A stretch of DNA of 64,000 nucleotides from positions 124,001-188,000 of the forward strand of contig JAIELX010000008.1 of assembly GCA_019752635.1 (NCBI GenBank), given 5' to 3'. Shown here piece after piece: positions 7,835 through 16,060 of this stretch. The DNA comes from Candidatus Obscuribacterales bacterium (GTDB lineage Bacteria; Cyanobacteriota; Vampirovibrionia; Obscuribacterales; Obscuribacteraceae). Under the pieces are notes generated by a model. That model was given only the letters and a program-made list of their open reading frames with translations. It was not told the origin of the DNA and did no database searches. The first letter of the stretch is position 1, and the number at the start of each line of letters is the position of its first letter. A program made the translations under genes and the position numbers.

Positions 7835-9121
7835 TTAGCGCACGACCAATTGATTTAGGTCTGCGGCGAAGTTGGGATAGGAAACTGCGACACAAGAAGG
7901 ATGATCGATGCGAACCGGCGATTGCGCAAGCAGCGACGCAATCATTCCCGACATCGCCATGCGATGATCATCGAAGGTAGTCCAATCGCTGTCACCGCTC
8001 AGAACAGTATCTCCCTTTACAGCGAATCCATCGTCGAACTCCGAGACATCGGCCCCGGCCGCGCGCAAGTTGGTCACGACGGCCGCGATCCGATCGCTCT
8101 CTTTAACCCGCAACTCCTGGCCGCCTTCAACGCGAAACTCTCCATCGCAAAGGGCACCGGCAACGGCAAGCACCGGAATTTCGTCAACCCCGCGCGCCAT
8201 CCGGTCTCCGCCCACAGTGACACCACGCAAGCGATCACCGCCTCGCACCCGAACAGTTCCGATCACTTCACCGCAAGAATTGCTCTTTGGCGTGACAGTA
8301 ATGTCGGCCCCCATTTCGCGCAGCACTTCGATTACAAGGTCGCGACCGGGATTAAGCGCCAGGTCCGGCAACGTAACATCCGAGCCGGGCAGAGATGCCG
8401 CAGCTACCATGAAGAACGCAGCGGAGGATATGTCTGCCGGCACCATTGCGTGATATGGTGCAATCGGTTCGGTCATACGTTGAACTGACACTATATTCTC
8501 GTTTCCATCAACAAAATCGAACGGCACACCCAGTATCGAAAACATGCGCGTAGTATGGTCCCGAACAGCCGCAGGTAAACGCACCACCGTTATTCCATCC
8601 GCCTGCAATCCCGCCAACAACAATGCCGTTTGAACCTGCGCCGAGGCGACTTTCAAATCGAAATCGAAACCATGAAGCTGCGCACCAATCACTGCAAATG
8701 GTGCACAGTTTTCCTTTTCCAACCACACAAACTGTGCGCCCATCTCTTGCAACGGATTCAACACCCGGCCCATCGGACGCGAGCGCAAGGATGCATCACC
8801 ATCCAAAACAGATTTGAACTGCTGCCCCGACAACAATCCGGACAAAAGGCGAATAGTTGTGCCGCTGTTTCCTGCATCCAAGGTCCTATCGGGGGCCGTG
8901 AAGCCGGTCAATCCCGGACTGACAATCCGCAGCGCGTCACTACCTGTACTTCTAATCTCAAATCCAAGCTGTTGAAGGCACTGAGCACTGTTCGTGCAAT
9001 CCTGCGCAGGAGAAAGCCCGGTAACAGTGCTTTCACCTTTTGCCAATGCAGAGAAAATCAGCGCCCTGTGTGTTATAGACTTATCGCCCGGAACTCTCAG
9101 GGTACCGGTCAGTCTTCTCAT
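7835..9121 (-). CDS. aroA: 3-phosphoshikimate 1-carboxyvinyltransferase (EPSP synthase)
   Basis: Shikimate step joining PEP and shikimate-3-phosphate. Signatures are VPGDKSITHRALIFSAL at the N-terminus, LDAGNSGTTIRLLSGLL (PEP-binding region), and VKESDRIAAV near residue 340. The 428-residue length is normal. The glyphosate-contact loop reads DAGNSGT, the form seen in many class II-like enzymes with Ser in place of the usual Ala, so reduced glyphosate sensitivity is possible (inference). ATG at 9121 has GAGGAG 9 bases upstream. It is on the same strand as the aroCB-pheA operon but 3.5 kb upstream of it, with a perfect TATAAT in its leader. Confidence 0.96.
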   Translation of the reverse strand: MRRLTGTLRVPGDKSITHRALIFSALAKGESTVTGLSPAQDCTNSAQCLQQLGFEIRSTGSDALRIVSPGLTGFTAPDRTLDAGNSGTTIRLLSGLLSGQQFKSVLDGDASLRSRPMGRVLNPLQEMGAQFVWLEKENCAPFAVIGAQLHGFDFDLKVASAQVQTALLLAGLQADGITVVRLPAAVRDHTTRMFSILGVPFDFVDGNENIVSVQRMTEPIAPYHAMVPADISSAAFFMVAAASLPGSDVTLPDLALNPGRDLVIEVLREMGADITVTPKSNSCGEVIGTVRVRGGDRLRGVTVGGDRMARGVDEIPVLAVAGALCDGEFRVEGGQELRVKESDRIAAVVTNLRAAGADVSEFDDGFAVKGDTVLSGDSDWTTFDDHRMAMSGMIASLLAQSPVRIDHPSCVAVSYPNFAADLNQLVVR

Positions 9122-9150
9122 TATTCGAGACTCCTCAATTGGAGCCTCAG

Positions 9151-9156
9151 ATTATA
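9151..9156 (-). promoter_or_regulatory. Candidate -10 box for aroA
   Basis: A TATAAT on the minus strand lies about 30 bases before the aroA ATG. No convincing -35 hexamer is visible, so confidence is low. Confidence 0.35.
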
Positions 9157-9327
9157 GTAGCTTACGCAAGCGGTGCAGCAGACTTACCTCTTAAAAGTCC
9201 GCGGTTCATTTACTGCTGGCGCGCCGCCACGGTCTGCGAGCAAAGAACACGAAGATAGTAGGCTTTTGTTGTCCAGCAATCGACTTGCCGGGATACATTC
9301 AATTATTAAGTCGGCGGAGGTCCATCA

Positions 9328-9432
9328 ATGCTTCACTTCATCAGAACTCTCGTTCCCATGACTGTTTCGATCAGCGTAGTTGGTTTAGCAGCGATTCAAA
9401 CCGCGATGATGACGCTGCAGATTCACCCGTAA
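9328..9432 (+). CDS. Candidate 34-residue membrane microprotein
   Basis: A 34-codon frame starts with ATG at 9328, eight bases after a perfect GGAGG, and ends with TAA. The peptide begins MLHFIRTLVP, then has one hydrophobic stretch of about 20 residues (TVSISVVGLAAIQTAMMTL) and ends QIHP, so it would form a single membrane helix. It sits alone on the plus strand in the 356-bp gap between two minus-strand genes (9121 and 9478), so it is not a shadow of a larger gene. I cannot assign it to a known family; small oxidase subunits, transporter subunits and type I toxins look similar. Confidence 0.5.
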   Translation: MLHFIRTLVPMTVSISVVGLAAIQTAMMTLQIHP

Positions 9433-9477
9433 CAGTTCTGCGGCAGAGGCTTTGTCACCAATAAAGTGCTGCGAAGT

Positions 9478-10314
9478 TCAATACTGGTAAGCAGGAACAC
9501 CGAAAGCCGCACGCGACTGTGCGTCGGCCTCCTTGCAGGCACGCTCGAGCTGTTCCAAACCTTGCTTGCGTTGCATGAGCTGAGCCATAATCGGCTGGCC
9601 GTTAGCGTCTTTCGCCATCAAATTGTCTTGCACGCGAAGGTAGTCCGCAAACAAAGCTCGGGCGTTGGAGAAGTACTGATAATAGCCTTGCTGCAAGCGT
9701 TTCGTTTCATTGGTCGGTGGCAATGCCTCCAACGCCTTGGTGGCGTTGTCGTATCGAGTGACGAGCCGAGCGAGTATATCTTTAGCTGCAAGCTTCTCCG
9801 GACCAGGCATCAAAATAGAAAGACCTTTGCCCAATATTGAGTCGGCTTGCTGTTTTTCAACAGGATTCATCTGGGCGCGTCGGCGAACATCATCATACTT
9901 CTGAAACCATTGAAATACTTTGGCCTGTTGCTGCGGAGTCGCTTTCATCGGACCGGCGGCCGATACATCGTTGTTATAGCCGGCCGGACTGGACAACCCG
10001 GGACCGGATTGTCCGCGATAGCTCGGCTGATTGCCAAAGGGCATTTGCTGAGTGTTGTAGGGCGCAGGCGGATACTGTTGAGGCGGGTAGTTGTTATAGC
10101 CTTGCGGAGGATAGCCCGACTGATTCGGGTATGGTTGCTGGGTCGTTGGATATCCCTGCTGCTGAGCGGGGTAGCCTTGCGGTTGCTGATAGCCTTGCGG
10201 CGGCGGGTTGTCTTGCCCACCGTATTGGTTCTGCGCCAGCGCCGACGACGGACCGAACGTTGTGCCAAGGCACAGAACAACCAGAAATTTAGCTTGTAGT
10301 TGCATATTGGCCAT
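9478..10314 (-). CDS. Secreted Gln/Pro/Tyr-rich protein
   Basis: About 278 residues, no family recognised. It begins with a signal peptide (hydrophobic LVVLCLGTTF then SSALAQ). Residues ~30-125 are a low-complexity segment built from QGYP, YPPQ and similar words. A helical domain of ~150 residues follows, starting at KATPQQQAKVFQWFQKYDD and rich in Arg, Lys, Gln and Leu. The Pro/Tyr/Gln part is typical of extracellular or wall-associated spacers; the C-terminal part probably folds. GTG 10317, ATG 10314 and ATG 10305 are all possible starts; GGAG spacing fits ATG 10305 best, and the signal peptide is complete from any of them. Confidence 0.8.
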   Translation of the reverse strand: MANMQLQAKFLVVLCLGTTFGPSSALAQNQYGGQDNPPPQGYQQPQGYPAQQQGYPTTQQPYPNQSGYPPQGYNNYPPQQYPPAPYNTQQMPFGNQPSYRGQSGPGLSSPAGYNNDVSAAGPMKATPQQQAKVFQWFQKYDDVRRRAQMNPVEKQQADSILGKGLSILMPGPEKLAAKDILARLVTRYDNATKALEALPPTNETKRLQQGYYQYFSNARALFADYLRVQDNLMAKDANGQPIMAQLMQRKQGLEQLERACKEADAQSRAAFGVPAYQY

Positions 10315-10471
10315 CACTCCAGTCTACATTCTACTTCGATTAGATGCACGCACCACCAACGGATTTCTTAGATTCCAAGCAACGAAAGACTTGTTGATTC
10401 GTGGAAATTCGATTTCGTAAACTCTCTCGACGCGTTCAGCACCGAATTGTTTCATCGTTCCATTCGCCCGA

Positions 10472-13423
10472 TTAGAGCTCCTTGATCAATCGCTCTACTT
10501 GAAAGCTTAGCGATCGTAGTTCATGAATATCGTCTGCGCCTCCGAAATAAGTGCGATTATATTCATCGATGAATCCATCAACTTTCGTCAGGAACTCAGT
10601 GCCCGTCCGCGAATCCTTGGTCCCTTTAGTGACCATCTCTTCAATTTTCTTTCGTAACTGCTCTTGCACTTCGGCCGGCGTAGAAGACGGGCGGACAACG
10701 ACGCCCCGGCCTTTGAGCGTTCGCAAGAAATGCAGGTATATTTTACTGGCCGGATGACGCGGCACCCGTGGAGTACCACTCTTGAGACTGCGCCAAAACA
10801 TTAGTCCGCTATAGCCTAAGAGTCCGGGGAAGCACAACGCGAGCATAACAGTAAGCACGCTGACCGGATGTTGCTCCAACTTCCCGTCCCCGCCGGCACC
10901 ACTTACGGTGACACCACTCTTAGTCAAACCGGATTTCTGCAAAGCATTCTTTATATTCTGATTGACTGTTGTGAGGTAGCGCTCAGACTCCACTGTTCGC
11001 TCCGGCAAAGTCCCCTGAGGTGTTGCATCAAAGGGCACCCACCCGCCGCGAGGCACGAAGACCTCCGCCCACGCATGGGCGTCCTTGTGCCGAATGACTC
11101 GACGTCCTAGCGAGGCATCAAAATCACCAGGGGCAAATCCACTGACGAATCGACACGGAATTCCCGCAGCACGGCACATAACGACAAAAGCAGAAGCAAA
11201 GTCCTTACAGTCACCGGATTTCTTCTCACCGAGAACAAAATTGTTTACGGTGTCCTTCACCTTACGAGAGTGGCGGCGGTAAGTGGTATAGGTGTAGTTC
11301 TTCCGCAGATAAAGTGAAATGCGTTCGGCCCTGGTGAACCAGTTACCGTCAACGCCGGCAACTTCATCGGCCAACTTCAAAACCCGAGAATCGACAGTAT
11401 CTTCGATTTGAAGAAAGTTCTCCAGCAATTCCCTCACTTTAGCCTCCTTCCCGGGAGGCAGTGGCTCCAGCGCCATCAACTCTTTGGTGTTGTACATCGG
11501 TAGTACGGCCACGGCAGAGAACTCGGAATTTTTTACAAGAGCCCAGGCACTATGAACAGTGCCACAGACATCCAGCCAAAGCGACGGCGCGGCATAGGCG
11601 ATAAGATCGGGCGCACCGGCAATCGGAAGACTACTACCGTAAGGCACTTCGAAGCGGTACTGCTGCTTCAATCTGATGCTGGGAATAGTCGAGGGAATGG
11701 AAATGATCGACGGCGTAGGGAACCAAAACAAACCATGGGAATCCTTCCTAATCATCGCTTTCTGAGACGGATCAGAGCAATACCAACGATGACCGTCGAA
11801 GGTGTCCAAGACCGATTTGCGGTAAAACACAGTGCGATTACACACCACTGAAAAAATCACTTGCTCGGAGTCGGGAGCCTGAGCTCTCGTGTCCAGGGCT
11901 TCCGGTAACATTGACTCCGGTTCGTCGTCCTCGTTCTCGTCCTCGCCGCCCTCCGACGAACTCGAACCATTTTTGGAATCCTTTCCGTCCTGGTCGTTGT
12001 TCGAATGGGCATCCGGTCCGGGGTCGGACTTCAAGCCGGAGTTACCACCAGAAATCTTTGCGCTCGCTGCTCCGCTCCTTTTGTCTCCACCCTTTTGTTG
12101 CTTGCCCCCGTTCTTTAGTTGCTTGCCGCCTTTGATCGGTCCGGTTCCTTCGCCCTTACCGCTACCAGGAGAATCCTCCGTTACACTTCCCTTCGCGTCC
12201 GCGCCGCCCTTCGAATCACCCTTGCCTCCAGACTCAGTATCACTACCTGCTGTCTTATCGGCCGAGTCTTGTTTTCCACTAGCACCATTTTCGACACCAT
12301 GTTTTGAGCCGGTCTTGTCGCCCTGTCCGGTTGCACCGTCTGAACCACCACCACCAGCCTTCTTATCCTTAGACAATTTGTCATTGCCGCTATTTCCGCC
12401 AGCTCGGGGCTTCGCCCCCTTGCCTTCCTTACCGCTCTTGCCGGAGCCCACCCCTTCAGAAGGCACGCTGGAGCCACCACCAGCGATGCCACTCTTGATG
12501 TCCCTCCCCGGCAAATCAGAAGGGTCCGGCGCAGGTTTCTTTATTGAGGGCGCAAGGGGCGCACTTCCATTTCGACCGAAACTAGAACGCAAGGCTCCCG
12601 GCACACGTATCGGGCTGCGAATTGTACGCACCGGTGTGGGCATAGCGTCACTGTTGTCTTTATTGTTCTCCGGTCTGATCATGCGAAAGAACTTCGCAGT
12701 CAGTTGATCCGCAATCGACTCCGCCCGCGGCACGGCTATGAATAGAGAGACGCCCAATGCAATCATGCAAGCAATCGGAAAAACCAGATTTCCTGTTTTG
12801 TCACCAGTCGAAGCGTTGTCCAGGGAAAAATCCAGTCCATCAATTTTGCGAGCGCAAACGGTACCAAAGGTGCGAGACTCGCAATCAAGCAAAAGCATTA
12901 CGCCGGCCAGGCAAAGATAGACCAGTAACAGACCGCCAAACAGAAGCCCCTTTCCGAGGGTAGCCGTCATGAAGACCAGCATCAAGCTGATGGCGAGCGA
13001 GAAATTGAAGTCCCCCCTGGTTCGCATCTCGAACGTGTGGCTTACGAACAAACCCGCGACCAGGTGCACTGTCGGCAACAGGGGGTCGATATCCATGCCG
13101 CTGCTAAACTGATAGTGCAAATTGTCGACAAACCATCCGATGATTACGGCAATCAGCACGAGTCCCAATCCAACCAACCACGGCTTGGGATTGTGCCGAT
13201 AATGATAACTGAGAAAGCACCCGGCAACCCCCAACCACAGATAAAAAACCATAAGCGGAATGGAGACGGGCACACCGATTGCGGCCAACGACAAGGAAGC
13301 AGTTGACGGATCGACCATGTTGACCAGAATCAAACATGTAGTCGCTAACAGAAACCACAACATCCGCAAGAAGATCGAATCTTCCGGCGGTTGCTCTCTC
13401 TTCGGTTTGCGACTAAATATCAT
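10472..13423 (-). CDS. TgpA-like membrane transglutaminase-fold protein
   Basis: A 983-residue inner-membrane protein of the DUF3488/transglutaminase type. The first ~240 residues hold several hydrophobic helices. Residues ~290-510 are a very long Gly/Ser/Lys/Asp/Glu-rich linker, far longer than usual. The extracytoplasmic transglutaminase core lies at ~690-800, with Cys in GDCKDFASAFVVMCRAAG, His in HKDAHAWAEVF and Asp in WVPFDAT, so the catalytic triad is intact. A last membrane helix (VLTVMLALCFPGLLGYSG) is followed by a cytoplasmic tail resembling DUF4129. Its ATG overlaps the stop of the upstream DUF58 gene (ATGA), completing a MoxR-DUF58-TgpA operon. Family members may act as proteases or crosslinkers; the substrate is unknown. 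Confidence 0.92.
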   Translation of the reverse strand: MIFSRKPKREQPPEDSIFLRMLWFLLATTCLILVNMVDPSTASLSLAAIGVPVSIPLMVFYLWLGVAGCFLSYHYRHNPKPWLVGLGLVLIAVIIGWFVDNLHYQFSSGMDIDPLLPTVHLVAGLFVSHTFEMRTRGDFNFSLAISLMLVFMTATLGKGLLFGGLLLVYLCLAGVMLLLDCESRTFGTVCARKIDGLDFSLDNASTGDKTGNLVFPIACMIALGVSLFIAVPRAESIADQLTAKFFRMIRPENNKDNSDAMPTPVRTIRSPIRVPGALRSSFGRNGSAPLAPSIKKPAPDPSDLPGRDIKSGIAGGGSSVPSEGVGSGKSGKEGKGAKPRAGGNSGNDKLSKDKKAGGGGSDGATGQGDKTGSKHGVENGASGKQDSADKTAGSDTESGGKGDSKGGADAKGSVTEDSPGSGKGEGTGPIKGGKQLKNGGKQQKGGDKRSGAASAKISGGNSGLKSDPGPDAHSNNDQDGKDSKNGSSSSEGGEDENEDDEPESMLPEALDTRAQAPDSEQVIFSVVCNRTVFYRKSVLDTFDGHRWYCSDPSQKAMIRKDSHGLFWFPTPSIISIPSTIPSIRLKQQYRFEVPYGSSLPIAGAPDLIAYAAPSLWLDVCGTVHSAWALVKNSEFSAVAVLPMYNTKELMALEPLPPGKEAKVRELLENFLQIEDTVDSRVLKLADEVAGVDGNWFTRAERISLYLRKNYTYTTYRRHSRKVKDTVNNFVLGEKKSGDCKDFASAFVVMCRAAGIPCRFVSGFAPGDFDASLGRRVIRHKDAHAWAEVFVPRGGWVPFDATPQGTLPERTVESERYLTTVNQNIKNALQKSGLTKSGVTVSGAGGDGKLEQHPVSVLTVMLALCFPGLLGYSGLMFWRSLKSGTPRVPRHPASKIYLHFLRTLKGRGVVVRPSSTPAEVQEQLRKKIEEMVTKGTKDSRTGTEFLTKVDGFIDEYNRTYFGGADDIHELRSLSFQVERLIKEL

Positions 13424-14793
13424 ATGCGCGACAACTCAATTTCAGATTCAAAGACAACCAATTGCCGGGACACCGAAATTAGAGGAGCATGATTCTCAGC
13501 GCCGGCACCATTGACAGACCGTGCCAGCTCGACAAATGCTATTGCATCCCCCCCCCGACGAGATCGATCGGGCAGAACCCCAAGCAAACATCTGCGGCTA
13601 TTCATCCCTTCTGCTACAACCAGGCGAGCAGCTAACTCGGCATCGGACAAAACTTTCTGGCGCAAGTCTTCCGGTAGCGGAGACACCCGAGCCAATATTT
13701 CCGCCGCCAGTTCTTCACCGGCCAGGCCACCCGGACAATCGGCAAGCAACTCCTCCAGAGCCTCACTCTCAGCGCCCGGCAGCAAATGAAGCTTGGGCAA
13801 AAAACCATGCCTTTGGCCGTAGCGCACCAGAGAGTAAGCGGTAGTCACCGCAAGCTCAAACTGAGACTCGCTCCAGTTCTCCGTCAAATCGAGTACTACA
13901 TCAAACTCTGCAATGGTCTCAACCTCAAACTCGCGAACCAGCAGCCGCCCGGACTTAGCACTCGAGGCCCAGTGAATATGCGTAAGACTATCGCGCTCTG
14001 TAAACTCTCTCAGTCCGCGCAAATTGACGGATTGATTCGGGCGTATCCAACTATGCTTGTGCCGCCCAGTCGCATTATCCGACTCTGATAGTTTGGCGTG
14101 AAACGCACCATAAATAGGTATCACCTTAGGGTAGACGGTAATTTCTCGTCGCGTGTCCTGCAAAGAAGCCTGAGCCAAACGCGAAAGCCATGCCACTGCA
14201 AAAGGAAAGCAGCTCGAAATCTCCACGTTATCCAGCAGATACACGCCCCGACTCAGGCTCGGCACTTTCAGCCGTCCGTCGAACCCGTGATTGAGCGATT
14301 CAATCATTCCCGGTATCGGAACAATCTGCGCCTGCGTGTTGCGGCTTTGCCAACTTCTTCGTTTGAGCAACAAACGAGCATTCAGATAGCCGCTGGGAAT
14401 TATGAAGGATAAGAGCCTAAAAATCGGCTTGCGTTTTATTGTGACCCTGATTTCGGGCACCTGCGGCGCCAGCGGTGAACTGACCACGGAGAAGCCCACG
14501 TCTATAGTCATAACTTCTATGCACGGCAAAAAAACGCCGATAAGTACTACGGCAAATATTCCAGAGGGAAGCAGGTAGCACCATTCGTTGCCGACGAATG
14601 CCGAAATAACATAGAACAAAACCGTAAGAAACAGGAGCAAAAAGCCCCTCAATTCAATTCGCAGCGTCAGAAACGGTCCAAATTTGATCGGAAGCCCGCC
14701 AGGCTCTACGGACACCGCATCGGGTGAATCCGGTCCGGACCACCAGCTGGCAGTTCGGCCCCGCGGAGCATCATTTTGGAACAGGGACACCAT
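13420..14793 (-). CDS. DUF58 domain membrane protein
   Basis: 457 residues. Two hydrophobic helices near residues 45-95 (including FLLLFLTVLFYVISAF) anchor the protein. The DUF58 core is marked by REFTERDSLTHIHWASSAKS and GRLLVREFEVE. The von Willebrand-like fold of this family partners MoxR ATPases in envelope stress or assembly functions (family knowledge). It overlaps the MoxR gene by 23 bases upstream and the TgpA-like gene by 4 bases downstream, so all three should be made together. A run of nine C residues on the plus strand (13548-13556) encodes the Gly-Gly of RRGGDA near the C-terminus. Confidence 0.93.
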   Translation of the reverse strand: MVSLFQNDAPRGRTASWWSGPDSPDAVSVEPGGLPIKFGPFLTLRIELRGFLLLFLTVLFYVISAFVGNEWCYLLPSGIFAVVLIGVFLPCIEVMTIDVGFSVVSSPLAPQVPEIRVTIKRKPIFRLLSFIIPSGYLNARLLLKRRSWQSRNTQAQIVPIPGMIESLNHGFDGRLKVPSLSRGVYLLDNVEISSCFPFAVAWLSRLAQASLQDTRREITVYPKVIPIYGAFHAKLSESDNATGRHKHSWIRPNQSVNLRGLREFTERDSLTHIHWASSAKSGRLLVREFEVETIAEFDVVLDLTENWSESQFELAVTTAYSLVRYGQRHGFLPKLHLLPGAESEALEELLADCPGGLAGEELAAEILARVSPLPEDLRQKVLSDAELAARLVVAEGMNSRRCLLGVLPDRSRRGGDAIAFVELARSVNGAGAENHAPLISVSRQLVVFESEIELSRI

Positions 14794-15736
14794 CTAATAC
14801 TCGCTCGATAATTTCGGAATAACTAATTCGCTGCGATTTCACACGCGGAATAATACGATGCCCCAGTACATAGGGGGCAAGCTTCTTGATATCATCGGGC
14901 GTCACATAGTCACGCCCCTCCACAAAGGCTGCCGCTTGCGCAGCACGCATCATCAACTGGCTACCTCTGGGACTCACGCCTAGCATGATTGCTGAATGGC
15001 CTCGGGTTGCATTGGCAATGGCAACAATGTAGCGCACAAGCTGCTCATGAATACGAACGTTGCGAACGGCCTGCCTAGCTTGCAATACCTCGTCTACAGT
15101 CAGCACCGGCTGTACAGTAAAAGCATCTTGAGCTTGAGTTTTGAAAAGGATCTGGGCCTCGTCGGCCGGCGAGGGATAACCGAGCGAAAGCGCAACCATG
15201 AATCGATCAACTTGCGCTTCCGGCAATGGAAATGTGCCTAACTGTTCAACGGGGTTACATGTTGCAATAACGAAGAAGAGATCGGGTAACTTGCGCGTAA
15301 CACCATCAGTGGTGACTTGCCGCTCTTCCATCGCTTCGAGCAAACTTGACTGAGTGCGCGGGCTTGCACGGTTAATTTCGTCCGACAAAAAGATGTGCGA
15401 AAAAATGGGTCCCGGCATAAATTTGAACTGCGATTCCTTCTGATCAAAAATATTGACGCCGGAGATATCAGCCGGCAGCAAATCCGGAGTGCATTGCAAT
15501 CGCTTGAAGGATGCGTCAATCGACATTGCGAGGCTTTTAGCCAGCAACGTCTTGCCGACCCCGGGCACATCTTCTATCAAACAATGCCCACCGGCGAGTA
15601 ACGCTACAACTGACAGTTTCGCAGCTCTTTCCTGCCCTACCAGAACACTGTTCATGTTCTTTAAGAGCACCTGAGCCTTTTGACTAAGAAGATTGTGTGC
15701 TTCAGTCGGTTTGGTTGCAGTCCCGTATTGGTTCAC
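14771..15736 (-). CDS. MoxR-family AAA+ ATPase
   Basis: 321-residue cytoplasmic AAA+ chaperone. It has Walker A in EDVPGVGKTLLAKSL, Walker B in FLSDEINRASPRTQSSLLEA, the family-specific MEERQVT, sensor 1 in FFVIATCNP, and EAQVDRFM with the Arg finger. It is likely to remodel the products of the two downstream genes (family inference). GTG at 15736 gives a full-length protein with AGG 6 bases upstream; the next ATG (15655) would remove 27 residues of the normal N-terminal helix. First gene of the operon; its upstream region contains an 11-base G-tract. Confidence 0.94.
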   Translation of the reverse strand: MNQYGTATKPTEAHNLLSQKAQVLLKNMNSVLVGQERAAKLSVVALLAGGHCLIEDVPGVGKTLLAKSLAMSIDASFKRLQCTPDLLPADISGVNIFDQKESQFKFMPGPIFSHIFLSDEINRASPRTQSSLLEAMEERQVTTDGVTRKLPDLFFVIATCNPVEQLGTFPLPEAQVDRFMVALSLGYPSPADEAQILFKTQAQDAFTVQPVLTVDEVLQARQAVRNVRIHEQLVRYIVAIANATRGHSAIMLGVSPRGSQLMMRAAQAAAFVEGRDYVTPDDIKKLAPYVLGHRIIPRVKSQRISYSEIIERVLDGVPVPK

Positions 15737-15802
15737 TTATGCCTCATTGCGCGTGCCGGTCTCCGACCATATGCCCGCTCGCTACCGCATCTAAACAGCC
15801 GC

Positions 15803-15813
15803 GGGGGGGGGGG
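15803..15813. repeat. Homopolymer of 11 G residues upstream of the MoxR operon
   Basis: A run of 11 G, then CGC and 5 more G, lies 67 bp before the MoxR start codon, in the 324-bp gap between that gene and icd (15737-16060). Otherwise I see no gene in this gap, only a hairpin near 16000. Tracts this long are prone to slipped-strand length change. Confidence 0.7.
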
Positions 15814-15979
15814 CGCGGGGGCAGGAACGCAGCGGCGCCGTCCTTCATGGCGGGCGGAAGAGCCCCTTGCCGACTCATCCACCCGCAGCTCGGGCTCGGA
15901 AGGCTGATCTATACACCGGACACTGACGTACCTGATTCACTTGGCACAGATCTGGCAATACATCCAAGCTGAGTTCGTA

Positions 15980-16019
15980 CAGAAACGGGCGGCTCCCTGT
16001 TGTGAACCGCCCATTTCTG
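15980..16019 (-). terminator. Hairpin after icd, probable terminator
   Basis: Bases 15980-15992 and 16007-16019 are complementary with one mismatch (13-base arms, 14-base loop). It lies 41 bases beyond the icd stop on the minus strand. The following sequence has only a few T residues, so termination strength is uncertain. Confidence 0.5.
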
Positions 16020-16060
16020 ATGTTTTGGATGAACCGACTGTCAGAAGCCGACTTCAACAA

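Noticed and set aside
12181..12707. Long open frames opposite the transglutaminase gene linker
   Set aside because: These are antisense shadows of the Gly/Ser/Lys-rich low-complexity coding region and have no start signal.
15680..15972. Short plus-strand frames across the G-tract upstream of the MoxR gene
   Set aside because: They begin inside the MoxR gene and become homopolymeric at the G-tract; no ribosome site.
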